Origin: Blasia pusilla
Lineage: Eukaryota; Marchantiophyta; Marchantiopsida; Blasiales
Length of the DNA: 64,000 bases
NCBI GenBank assembly: GCA_050084515.1
Contig: CM114274.1
Span: 7,254,001-7,318,000 of the forward strand
Direction: 5' to 3'
The position numbers and the translations under genes were made by a program. Shown here piece after piece: positions 12,161 through 22,810 of this stretch. Below the pieces are notes generated by a model that saw only the letters and a program-made list of their open reading frames with translations, did not search any database and was not told the origin of the DNA. Within the stretch, counting starts at the first letter, position 1; every line of letters begins with the position of its first letter.

Positions 12161-13760
12161 AACCCCGCCCTCCAAAATCCCCTTTGAAGGGGGAATTAAT
12201 TATGAAACGTTAGTGGGCTTGATTAATTCTCAAACGCTGGTGGAAAAAATTTTCAAACAAACAAAGAGACGTTTGTTTGAAAAATGTAGAATAATCACGT
12301 TGTTCATTTCGAATTTTAAATATAATTTCTATTTTCTAAAATCTTAGAAGAGTAATAACATCCTATTCTTCTTAGTAATTCTAATCTTCCATTCAAATTA
12401 TCCTAATGCCCTAACGAACGTTATCCTAATGCCCTAAGAAATTTTATCTTTCTATAAAATTTAAACAAAATCTATTCCTTCTCCATCAAAATTTATTTCC
12501 CCTTTCCATCAAATATGAATTAAGGCAAAAATTCTAAAATTTTAGTTATTTCACATAATTATTCTATTTTATTAATATTTATAATCACCCATTATAATAT
12601 TGAATAAATTATTAGTTGATTAATATATGATTTTTTCTATTCCATTCAAATCCCTATCCCTATCTATTTTAACCCATCTAATATGCTCAACAAAAAAATT
12701 CAAACATGTTTGCCTATTTTGTCCTATTGTCTAACTATCTTGTGGTATTATGCATATGGGGCAGTCAATTTTATATATATATATATATGTGTGTGTGTGT
12801 GGAGTCAAAAAAATGACCCCCCTTTAATAACCAATAATAACCTTCCCTTTAAAATTAGTGTCAGGCCCTTCAAGAGGGCTATGAGGGTTGGGGGAGAAAC
12901 TAATTAATATACAAGCGTGATGGATACGTGAATAGTTTAGGTAATGAGAAAAAAACAATAAATATATGTGAAAAAAATTCTAGTCTTGTCTCCATTTTTT
13001 AAAAAAATCATTTCTACCACTGAGATACTCAAGCTTTTAGTGGAAGTGACAGTTCGCACTTTATGAAAGAAGTGGAGCCAATTTGCAAATGTAATTGGGG
13101 TATTTTTAAATCGGGTAATGTAGTTCTAATTTGAAGAAAGAGTAGTCATGCTTTTTCTCTTGTTGTTGAAGTTAGATTTTGGGGATGTTTCCTTTCTCTA
13201 TGAATCCCCCCTACTTACACTTCCTCGTCTTCTGATTTATTCTTTTTAAAATTTTCTTTCGCGATTAGAAGACATAAAGATCAAGGCAAAATTGAGGCTC
13301 CAAGTACTTTAAACTATTTTCAAGCGCAAAGAGTTTGCAAATTTCCTTAAGTTAAATATGAAATCTACACCAAGGTTCCTTCCATTTTCAAACTCTCCTC
13401 CTTATACTAGTTAGGGCCCTTGAGGGACCATACATATACATACATATGTCTTGTACATATATGGGTATATATAATTTTAGGACATATATGCACACGATCC
13501 TCAAATTATACATACACATGTGTCCCATTGGTAAAAAGAAGTGCCACATGTCATCTTTTGAAGCTATCACCATTTCAGATATGCTCCTCAAATTATAGTA
13601 CAGATGTAAAATTAATTTTTGAAAATAGTCAAATGAAGGGTCAATTTGGAATATGTGGAAGTAGCTTTGGAGTCACATTGTGGGGAGATGTCGCTAATGA
13701 TGGCTAATTAAAAGTACCCATCATTGGCCTCTTGCATGAGTATCTACTAGTTTAAGATTA
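12161..13760. other. AT-rich intergenic DNA with small hairpin and short microsatellite
   Basis: No gene seen. A 13-bp perfect inverted repeat, TTTTCAAACAAAC / GTTTGTTTGAAAA, lies at 12250-12262 and 12271-12283 with an 8-base loop. A (TA)n(TG)n run lies at about 12773-12800. Confidence 0.6.
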
Positions 13761-13940
13761 CTAGTTGATGCCCGTGCGATTCACGAATGTATAATTTTGA
13801 ATTACCCATCCTAAATATACAATTGAATTTGAACGATACTATTAGCTTAGACAACAAGCAATTCCATTGGAAAAAAAGGACATGTATAAAAAGTAGAAGT
13901 GATCTCAAAATGAAGAAGCACCCTCCAATAATAATATAGA
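13761..13940 (-). mobile_element. Non-autonomous Helitron, 180 bp
   Basis: On the minus strand it starts A|TCTATATTATTATTGGAGGG at 13940 and ends CATCAACTAG|T at 13761. Just inside the 3' end is the hairpin CGTGAATCGCACG. Starting with TC, ending CTAG after a short hairpin, and sitting between host A and T are the hallmarks of Helitrons. The 5' end matches other termini in this window near 37001 and 50770. It is too short to code for a RepHel protein. Confidence 0.85.
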
Positions 13941-14100
13941 TTTATACACACAAGTTTCCCTATTATATGAATGATGCCTCTTCAGGATGGCAAATAAACA
14001 CATTAGTGTATTGAAAATGTTGAAGTACCTTCTACTTGCATCGTCTCCATGGCCAAATGAAATGAAAGTTTGTTAACTCCCACAAGAGGAGGGGCATACA

Positions 14101-14467
14101 TGTCATGACCATACGGATTATGTCGTAGAGTATAGTGTGCTAGTAGAGGCTGTACCTTATGTAGGGCCGTACTGTCTAGGTAGAGATGTGGTTTCATACA
14201 TAGGGTTGGGGGTTACTCCGTTGAGGGTGACTTTTCCAGTAGGGCCCGCTCTTAGGTTGGAGGATATAGTGTGGAGTGCACTCAAAGAACAGTTAGTTGT
14301 TTGAGTTGAGCTTGTTGCGTTGGGAGTTAGCCTTGGTAGTGAGTAGAGCTCTTGGCTATGGTGGTTCCCGCAAGCTTTGACGTGGATTCTCCCATTTTGG
14401 AGTGGGTTTGGCTCGATTGCATGTGATTCTATACGTGTTTTATGATAGTAGTTCTTTCATGGATTTT
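14101..14467 (+). repeat. E1 repeat A1 (left end)
   Basis: Starts TGTCATGACCATACGG and matches A2 (24712-25080) almost base for base until about 14467, then diverges. The about 105-bp B segment that follows A in the 3' copy and in the solo LTR at 49.8-50.2 kb is absent here. Confidence 0.9.
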
Positions 14468-15944
14468 ACTCGAAGAACTGGAGTAGATCGATGGTAGCTT
14501 CGATCGTGAATCAGTAGGATCTAGTTCGGGCTGATTGTGTACTCAGCCGTGGATGTTCCTGGCTTGTGGCCTATGTTGGAGATGTGAATCTGGTGTGTGG
14601 TTGTTGGAAAAGAAGCGCCTTGCTAAGAGCTTTCCAACGTGCTTTAGATCGCCGGATTTTGTCAAGGGAGTTGGAAGTTATCAAGGATTGAAGATTCTGG
14701 TTCGTGTTCGATGGTTTTCTGATGTGGAGAGCTTGGAGTGCGGAAGCTCTCTTGAAGTTCATCCGGATGGGGTGAGAGGTTCATGTTGCTACCTATATTG
14801 TGATCTCATGTGAAGCTATCTGCTTGAGTGTGTGGAGCGTTGTGGATTTCTGTGTGCATGAATCTGGGCGGAAGCGCTGTCGGATTTGCGATTCTGGAGG
14901 TGTATGGACCGCAAGTTTGTATGATATTTAGCTCGGAGTACAGAGCTCGGTTGTAGTTGATTTTTTGTGGAGAGATAACTATGGTGACCAATTAAACTTT
15001 GATTAAAACAGATTCAATTTTGGTTGAGGATTTGTGGAGTAATTGTTGATCGAAATTTTGTGGACAACAGATCGGAGGGGCTGGTTGGTTTGTGACTCGT
15101 CCGTTGTTGGAGACGCCTATCCCTTTGGAGTCGCCCTGGTTGGGCCTCTCTCCATGGCAAAGCATGGCAAATGGGGAGATAGGGGCATGTCTTGAGCATT
15201 TCTTGGCCTTTCGAGGCTTCGAGGCAACTCGTGGTAGCTTGGTGCGTGAGAGGCGGAGTAAGGAGCAGGAGCAAGGAGCAAGCTTGCTTGCTTGGGCGTG
15301 AGGCAGTTTCTGCAAGATTTGTGAGTTGAGTGTTGCATAACTGGTCACTCATCTTTGGGCTATTTTTCCTGGAAGACACTTAACTATTGAGTTCTTAACT
15401 TTGCCATTGTACACACTGGTGTAGTTCATTTGGTGCTATTCGGAGATACGTTAGGTGCTTTGTGCATCTCGGGTTTTGGTTTGATGGACCTCTAGCGCAT
15501 AGTACGGTGTGGCCTCTCCATGTAGGTGATATTTTCAGGTGTTGCCAGTGCGACTAGCACGTCATCGACCAGCGGCGGAGTAGCTAGTGTGTTAGAATTT
15601 TGTGGTGGGTTTGTGGATTCAGGGGGCGCCACGTTTGGTGGATTGTGTTACCTTGATTTCCATTTGCAATTGGAGTTGTCGTTGGACTTCTTGTGTTTGG
15701 ATCCTCTCCATCGTTGCTTCTTGCTTGCGCGCCCATTGTTAGGGTTGACGCTGATTTCCAGAGTAGTTTTACTCTTGTGTGCTACCGGTAGTGAGGTTGG
15801 AGTGATGATCCGTAGACCGTGGGAGGCTTCTTGTGGTGATGACAGGTTAGGTAGCCCATACCCATAGCTAGTAGAGCTATAATAGTCCAGCAACATCGAC
15901 GTCACTTGGTTACTTAGTGGTGATGATTTGGTGGTGGTACGGCA
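14468..15944 (+). other. E1 leader region
   Basis: About 1.5 kb between A1 and gag with no recognisable domain. E2 has a leader of similar length (26158-27782), so a long leader is a shared trait. No TGGTATCAGAGC-like primer site is visible at the A1 border. Confidence 0.6.
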
Positions 15945-17225
15945 TTGGCGTTGGTCATCACGGAGCTCTCTGGTGGTCTGGTTGGGGACCGAGGTGATGA
16001 TAGTGGTGGTTTTATATGGAGAGGATTGAGGAATCGGCTACCTTTTCCACTTCCGACGGTTGATGAAGAGGAGGACGAGGGTATTTCAAACACCGAGTCT
16101 TCTACGTTGTTATCAAATGTTGCAACTCTATTGATTTGAGACATGGACGGGATATATGGGGCCATGAAGGGCCCATGACGATACTCGGGTGCAGTGGGCA
16201 CCATTGAGTTGGAGGACTTCATTCACAAGTTTGATACGTGGTGTGATATGCAGATGTTGTGGAACGCCACGTTGTTTACACCCTTCTTGGCTTGGAAGGG
16301 GTTGTTTCAGCACTTGGAGGGACCATCCATGGACGATTACCATGAGTTTAGAAGGGACCATGTTGCTGAGATTGAGGCGTGGAGACAATATTGGTCTCCA
16401 TGCTATGTGTCTATCACCCATGGTGGTATTAGTAGTAGTGCTCCTACTGTGTCAGCTAGCCTTACGTTGAGTGCTACGAGTACGAGCTTGAGTGAGGGTA
16501 CCAGTGGAGGTACCAGTGGGGGTACTAGTGGAGGTACTAGTGCCCCACCATTGTTCAGCCCGGTTGTAGAGTTCTTCAAGAGGTTGAAGAAGAACTATCA
16601 AGAAGTGAAGACAGAGAAGTTGAGGAGTCTTCAGGAATTTGAGCAAAAGACTGGTGAGAGTCTTCGTGAGGCATACACTCGTATGCGATGCTTGATTTCA
16701 GTTATCCAGGGTGTGACTCAGGCTCAGGCAATCCAGTTTTGGTATGGGATCTTGGACAGAGAGTTGCGCCGTAGGGTACGTGATGCTACTCTTATGAGTG
16801 ATGATTCACCCACATTTGCCCATGTGTTTGCTCTATTTGAGAAGATTGAGCTTAACATGGTGGAGGAGAGAGTGGTGACATCCGCATTCCGTAGGGATAC
16901 AACTACTACTTCTCGTGTTCAGCAGTCCACCTCACAGTCTCGTAGTAGTGGTGGTGGTAGTTGTAGTGGGAGTCATGGGGGGTACACACGACCTCATTCA
17001 CGTCCTAGAGGGACACTTGTGCAGAGACCATTGCCTTCATTTGCTGCCCCGCAGCAAGGACAGTCATGTTGGACATGTAGAGGTGATCATGTTAGGAGGT
17101 TTTGTCCCCAAGAGGATGGGAGATGGACTTTGGAGGATGGGCCTCAGTTGGCCCCAACTTAGTGTGATCATTGCGGGAGACTAGGTCATCCTTGAGAGCG
17201 TTGCTTTGATCTTCATCCAGAGTTG
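15945..17225 (+). pseudogene. E1 gag with two CCHC zinc knuckles
   Basis: Codes the retrotransposon capsid protein that packages the RNA. The frame is kept from 15945, with a TAG at about 16137 and a TGA for an expected CGA at about 16174, through the capsid core (SLREAYTRMRCLISVIQGVT ... DRELRRRVRDAT). A Ser-Gly-Gly-Thr repeat linker lies at 16495-16540. The first knuckle is CWTCRGDHVRRFC (about 17067-17106). The second, after a TAG at 17160, is CDHCGRLGHP-stop-ERC, where the stop is TGA for a probable CGA. E2 gag aligns along the length (GTIELEDF versus GTIELHNF). Confidence 0.85.
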
Positions 17226-18480
17226 AGATCATGTCGCGGCCGTGGTGGAGTAGCTCCGAGAGGCCGAGGTGGTAGAGGTGGTAGGGGTGGTAGAACCAGT
17301 GGTTGGAGAGCCTATGGTGGCTACACCTACCACTACGACAAAGTCAGCTACGGTTACCAGGATTGAGCAGTTGGAGCAGAGGTTGGCTATTATGGCTAGT
17401 ATCCAACATAGAGCAGGTTCGGGAGCAGGGGCTTCCACCTCTTATGGAGGGGATGATCTCTCTTATATGGCGAGTGCAACATAGGTTGAGGCATCAGCTG
17501 CAGTGACGAGAGGAACCACTCGAGCGCTAGAGCCACACGGTGCTACTGTGGAGTTGGACCCACAGAGGGGTGAGGCTTGGAGCCAAGCTAGGCTTTCCCA
17601 GTCATTCTTGTTGTCTGAGGTGCTTAGGACTCCATCCATGGTTCCTACGTAGCCTATCAAGCCTACAATGGGGACTCAGGCATCTACATTGCGTGTAGTA
17701 GACACGAATGCAACATCCAGTGCAGTATTGCGGATGGCAACTTCAGTGTTGGGATCCCCATTGTTTTCAGCCACGGAGCTGATGGCTTTAGGAGTTGACT
17801 TAGCTCCTGTATTTCAGCTAGCAGCCAGGTTGTGTGAACGTGGGGGTGTTACTGCTACACGTTTTGAGGTGGATGAGGGTGTTGCGGTGGAGCAACCCTC
17901 TATGTCACCTGTAGCATTGAGTACCAGTGCTACTTGGCAAGCAGCAACGACGAAGATGGATGCATTACCAACCCGGCCAACCATTGATCGTGAGAGGCTA
18001 ACACCTCGTGTGTGTATGTATGTTGGACAACCGCAGTGGGATATTCCGATTGGTGAGTCCTACAGGACAGGTGTATAGATCAGATAGAGTCTTGTTAGAC
18101 TATGGTGCCCAACCTTTGATGTTGGGAAGGGCGGCATTATTTGGTTTGGGTATTCGGAGGTCAAAGCTTGAGCCTTGCCCATTCGAGATTCAAACATCAC
18201 TTGGAGGAGCCAATGATAGGTCTCAATTCATGACACGAGAGAAGTTGTCTGTACACTTGAGAAGAGATCATGCAATTGATAGCTCCTGGTTGGGAGTACC
18301 GACAGTGGTCACATCAGCCGAGTCATATGATGTACTAGTTGGAGGAGCAATATTGTACTCGATGGGTTTTCACATGGACTACTGGACTGAGACAGCGTCT
18401 TATAGACCTGGTTGGCAGTCCGGGGATGGATGTATGAGCCAGGTTCCTATGAGATTTATTTATGGGGTTTGACTAGGAGG
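17226..18480 (+). pseudogene. E1 spacer and aspartic protease
   Basis: The gag-protease spacer (17226-18010) is open with TAG stops at 17482 and 17650. The protease domain lies in a different frame from about 18010. The active-site strand reads VLLDYGAQPLMLGRAA (about 18089-18136), where D-[ST]-G has become D-Y-G. E2 has D-S-R at the same place, so D-S-G is the likely ancestor. The C-terminal hallmark YDVLVGGAILYSMGF (near 18330-18370) corresponds to the usual DVILGMDWL strand. The enzyme would cut the polyprotein; this copy is inactive by both active-site change and frameshift. Confidence 0.75.
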
Positions 18481-18820
18481 GTCTTCCCCAACGGTGTTAG
18501 CATTTGTGGTTGGTTTTAGTGGAGTAGTCACTTGGCCAGGAGACTTTTTGGAGGGTAATCTTTCTACTATGGATTCTCCTGTGCATGAGGAGATAGATGA
18601 GGTCCCTAGTTTTGCAGCAGTGGCATCCTCATCATTGGATGTGCCACTTTGGAGTTTACGCGGTGCACTATGGCAAGAGGTTGATTGCCTAGTGTAGGAG
18701 GCTTGGTGTGAGGTTGTTATACCTCACAAGGAAGAGGAGGCCCCACGGCAGACTCCTACTTCTGGTCCAGTTGGGTTATCCCCTTTGGATACTACACACC
18801 CATTCTATGGCTGTATCCAC
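18481..18820 (+). other. E1 linker between protease and methyltransferase
   Basis: About 340 bases open in one frame with a TAG at 18695. It shares short blocks with E2 (EVPLWGL-like, then SPLDTTH versus TPLDTTP), so it was coding. A frame change lies just before the methyltransferase in both elements, but in opposite directions, which speaks against a conserved programmed frameshift. Confidence 0.6.
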
Positions 18821-19790
18821 CGGAGGGCATTTGTGTGTTAGATCTCTTTGGTGGGATTAGCAGTGGTTTGGCTGCAGTGTTGCAAGCCGGTATTCCTGTG
18901 CGGAGATACGTGTATGTGGAGCGAGATGAGACGGCCCAGAGAGTCTCATCGCAATATATTGGTCAGTTGATGCGGAGATATCATGAGTTGTTGCCGCCAT
19001 CAGCTATTCGTGGGTACCAGCGTGCTTTGCCGTCACACATTGCATTGTTGGGGGCGCAGGACCTTGAGAGGGTTGCTCTTGTGGATTTGGTGATTGCTGG
19101 ATGGCCATGTCAAGGTCATACACGTGCTGGTCGTGATGAGAGATTACATGATCTTAGGTCTCGATTGTTTTGGGAGATGTTACGGGTGTTACGACATCTT
19201 CAGGTTCATCAGGCACGTGCTCCAGCTTACATTCTAGAGAATGTTCCATTGTTGGGTGACACTCGGACCCGGACGATGGCTAGTGTTCATGAGGTGCGGT
19301 CTTGGATTGGACCAGCGATGTTATTGGATGCAGTGCGAGTTGGCTCACATTGCACATCATCCACGCTTGTGGTGGACAAACTTGTTGCCTAGGAAGTTCT
19401 AGGTCGAGTATATGATGCAGTGCAGCGGGATCCTTGCCTTTCAGTGGATAGTATCTTGGATACTCGGCGACTTTCTCAAGTGGTGAGGGTTATTGATCGG
19501 TCACCCATGGCAATAATGAAGCGTGTTGGCCAGCCTAGGATGGCACTACCCACATTTGTGAGTTCTCCCTTGTCACATGCCTATAGGGAAGGTGGTCTCG
19601 GGCTTGTATGGGATTCTCATGTGCGACAGTTGGTGGAGCCTAACGCTGATGAGAGAGAGCGTGCGATGGGATTTGCTACTGGTGTGACAGCGGTTGCTTC
19701 CATTTCTGAGGCTTCATCATCATGTGTTGGATCATGCCATGGACCTGAATTGTTTGATATGGATTTTGAGTCTTGGTATGGCCGAGCAGC
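18821..19790 (+). pseudogene. E1 C5 cytosine DNA methyltransferase domain
   Basis: About 320 residues that would transfer a methyl group from S-adenosylmethionine to cytosine C5. Motifs in canonical order: I, VLDLFGGISSGLAAVLQAG (18835 on); IV, DLVIAGWPCQGH with the catalytic Cys codon at 19108-19110; VI, YILENVP at about 19228-19248; VIII, degraded here but WWTNL-like in E2; a short recognition region of about 90 residues; IX, NADERERAMGF near 19650-19672; X, AMDLNCLIWIL at about 19736-19770 in the next frame. A TAG lies at 19390. The short recognition region and the RSRLFWEMLRVLRHL block after motif IV suggest a DNMT3-like or phage-like type rather than MET1 or CMT. No separate host targeting domain (PWWP, ADD, UBA, chromodomain) is seen in it. 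It sits between protease and reverse transcriptase, as in E2. Confidence 0.9.
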
Positions 19791-20149
19791 GTCGACTTCG
19801 GACTATATCTATGGATCTTCCACCTCTTGTGATGAGCTCGATGGCTACCGGGACGGTAGAGACATCGGCTGGGGGCGAGGAGAATAGTATTTTGCATCCT
19901 TGGAGTAAATGGGATGTAATTTCTGGGCATGTGGAGTTGGTTGCTCATGCTGGTGGAGGAGTTATTTGCTCAGATGATGGTATAGCTAAGGGTGTACCAT
20001 CTTGTGAGGGGATTGCATAGCAGCCAATGGCGTCGTCCTCTCCCTCTAGTGTGCCAGTGGAGGAGACTTGGGAGCCATTACTTGGGCCCAAGCTTACGGG
20101 AGGTGAGAAACGACGCTTGACATAGTTCCTACGTGCTTATAGGATTTGT
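19791..20149 (+). other. E1 connection between methyltransferase and reverse transcriptase
   Basis: Degraded polyprotein sequence. At 20040-20110 it becomes recognisable as the start of the RT region (EETWEPLLGPKLT), which matches E2 near 31890 (ETWELDMGPKMT). Confidence 0.6.
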
Positions 20150-20963
20150 TTTGCCTTTAGCATGAAGGAGTTGGGTGCTTTGGTTGGACCCGGTATACGG
20201 ATTGATTTGGCTGGTGATACGCCAATCTTTTGTCGTCCCTACCAATATAGTGATATGGAGAGGGACCTAATTTAGAGTAGGACGTTGGGCCTTTTAGATG
20301 CTCGATTAGTGGAGTTGTCGCATGGAGAGTATGGATCAACCATTGTCATGCCTGCTAAAAAGGATGTGCATGGCAACTACACGGATAGGCGGATGTGTGG
20401 AGATTACCGTCCTATCAATCGGCAGACCAAGGCCGATAGATATGCCATGCCTACACTTGAGGAGATCTTTGATGTGCTGGGACAGACAAAGATTTTCAAT
20501 ACTTTGGATCTTGAGCAAGATACCATCAGTTGCCGATTCGAGAGAGTGACAAGGCCAAGACAATATTTTGGGGTGTCAACTCTCATGGCAAAGATTGTTT
20601 GTACCAGTGGAAATTCTTACCCTTTGGGTCGAAGAATGCACCTGCCGAGTTTTAGAGAGTGATGGACAGGATCCTAGCAGGGTTGGATTTTGTTCGGTGT
20701 TACATTGATGATATCTTGGTATTCAGTCACACGGTGGAGGAGCATTAGATACATTTGCAGATTGTGTTTGAGCGGTTGAAAGCTCATGGTCTACGTTTGC
20801 ATCGAGGAAAGTGTAAGTTCCTCCATGAGGATGTTGAGTACTTGGGTGATGTGATCTATCCAGCTGGTTTGGGAGTTCAGCAAGCAAAGGTGGAGGCTAT
20901 TGCACTTGTTCCTCGTCCGATAGATGTGAGTAGAGTTCGGGCATTCATGGGATTGGCAAACTA
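20150..20963 (+). pseudogene. E1 reverse transcriptase, 5' part
   Basis: Gypsy-type RT, split by the solo LTR that follows. Recognisable blocks: GDYRPINRQTKADRYAMPTL (20400 on), the catalytic box YIDD at 20701-20712 followed by ILVFSHTVEEH, and KCKFLHEDVEYLGDVIYPAG. It ends in AFMGLANY at the insertion point. Frame changes near 20560-20700 and TAG stops (about 20119, 20274 and 20746) inactivate it. Confidence 0.85.
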
Positions 20964-22249
20964 TTGTGATACCCATAATTTTTTACTTTTAAAGAAATAT
21001 AACTTTTTATTCGACAAAGACTTGTATATACATTATGATTTTGGTTATTATATATTATTATGGGAAGGAATGAGTAAGATTAAAGTGAATCACGAAGCTC
21101 CAAGGACAAGGCAGAGAGATAGAGAATCAAGGATTTGCCTAAGTGGAGAGGAGACTAAAATAACGAAGTCTCAAAACCAAGCAAGAAGCCTCGGAACGAC
21201 AACGAAGCTCAACGAAGCTCTATCGATGAAGTGCTTCGCTCTATAACAACGCATAACGAAGCTGGAAGAAGAAGAGAAAGAAGTCCTTCGCTCTTGTACG
21301 AATCACGAAGAACGAAGCACCTGAAACAAGAACCAAGAATGGAGCGCTTCGTCTTCAGATCAGGAGAACGAGCTTTGTGCTCAAGTGAAGCAAAAGAGGT
21401 CCAGACTTAGCAGCGAAGCAAAGCTAAGACTGACAGTGATTTCAAGCGACACATAGTTAGAACAGTTAGAATAGGAAGAGACATAACCCTTTGTATCAAA
21501 TTAGTAGTTATGACAGTTTTGTTCTGCGGATTCATAGGGATCATAGGAAATGCAAAGAGCACCATAGATCTAGGTAGTTACAAAAGTTGAAGAGCCACCA
21601 GCTTCATCAAAACCGCTTCGAATCTTTGGATCACTCCTCCTTCAGAGAGTATTTAAGAAGCAATGAAAGTAGCTATCATCATCATTCTCTTACAAAGTCC
21701 TTATGCTGTAGGAATGGTCCAAGCAAGGGAGTAGTACCCTCTGGAGCTTGTATACACTTTGTATCTTTCTCATTCTTGATGGAGTAGTAAAGCAATAATT
21801 CCTTCATTCTGATGTGCGATGCTTATGTCTGAGTATTCTTATTGGGTCTGCAGAGTGAGGAGTGAATCAGGCGAACCTTTCTCATCAATGGAATAATCAA
21901 CATAGAGTTGTAGGAAATCTGTTTGACAGAGAGTAGCCTGCCGAGACGGATTGAGTTCCGAAAGTAGGAGAAGCCAACTTTCATGTTGAGGTCTCTGTGA
22001 GGTTTCTTGAGATCGAGAGGAAATCTACCTGAGCGTGCTGTCAACTCCACTAGAGAGAATTGAGAAAAGAAACTTTGGTACTAAGAAAGATCCGAAGATA
22101 TTGATAAGATATTGAATATAAATCATACACATTTAAATACAACTATTACAACTGAATTGTAATTTTGAACTCTCTTTTCATCAAACAATGATCCTCTTAG
22201 GGATCGAACTTATTAAACGATTGTAAAATAGAAACTCTTGTACATTACA
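20964..22249. mobile_element. Solo LTR of another family inserted in the E1 reverse transcriptase
   Basis: A 1286-bp insertion splits the RT/RNase H frame exactly between ...GGCAAACTA and CTATTGGAGG. The 4-bp duplication ACTA lies at 20960-20963 and 22250-22253. The insert starts (T)TGTGATACC, ends CATTACA, has a TATA-like TATTTAAG near 21649, and contains many AACGAAGC/CGAAGC repeats at 21180-21420. There is no coding sequence, so it is a solo LTR. It dates after E1 and belongs to a family not otherwise seen here. Confidence 0.8.
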
Positions 22250-22253
22250 ACTA

Positions 22254-22810
22254 CTATTGGAGGTATGTGAAGGGATTTAGTGCTATGGCAAAGCCTTTGA
22301 ACCAATTTTTGAAATCCGATCAAGAGTGGCACTGAGGAGATGATCAAGAGAGAGCTTTTGTGGAGCTCAAGGCCCAGTCAATTGCGGCACCTATCTTGAG
22401 GAGACCTATCAAAGGGCGTCCATTTCAGTTACACACTAATTAGAGTAGGTTGGGACTTGGAGCGGTGTTGACACAACATGATGATGAGCACATGGAGTTT
22501 GTGGTGGCCTATGCAAGTCGTTCGAATAATGCAGCAGAGTCACGCTATAGTTCATATGAGGGAGAGTGCTTGGCACTAGTGTGGGCAGAGGCACACTTTA
22601 GGTGTTACTTGTTTGGCACACAATTTACCCTTGTTAATGATCACCAGCCGCTCAAGTGGTTGATGGAGTCTGACAAGCTTACACGGAAGCTTGCACGGTG
22701 GGCTCTTATCTTACACGAGTATGACTTCCAGGTGGTACATAGACCTGGAGTTGCTAACCTTGATGCTGATGGGTTGAGTAGGAAGCCATGTACTAGCCAA
22801 GAGGATGCAA
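22254..22810 (+). pseudogene. E1 RNase H
   Basis: Continuation of the pol frame after the insertion: YVKGFSAMAKPLNQFL, a TGA at about 22333 where tryptophan is expected, then LGLGAVLTQ, VVAYASRSNNAAESRYSSYE and YLFGTQFTLVNDHQPLKWLM. It ends in HRPGVANLDADGLSRKP. This is the usual gypsy RNase H with its D, E and D residues present. A TAG at about 22441 replaces the W of the opening TDW block, which is CDG-like in other gypsy elements. Confidence 0.85.

Noticed and set aside
14460-14480. Primer binding site after A1 (TGGATTTTACTCGAAG)
   Set aside because: It begins with TGG but matches no tRNA end I know, and E2 has nothing similar at the same place.
16452-16646. Minus-strand open frame with Ser/Thr/Gly repeats across the gag linker
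   Set aside because: It is the antisense of the Ser-Gly-Gly-Thr repeat of gag and has no independent support.
18781-18840. Programmed frameshift between protease and methyltransferase
   Set aside because: E1 and E2 both change frame here but in opposite directions, so random indels explain it better.
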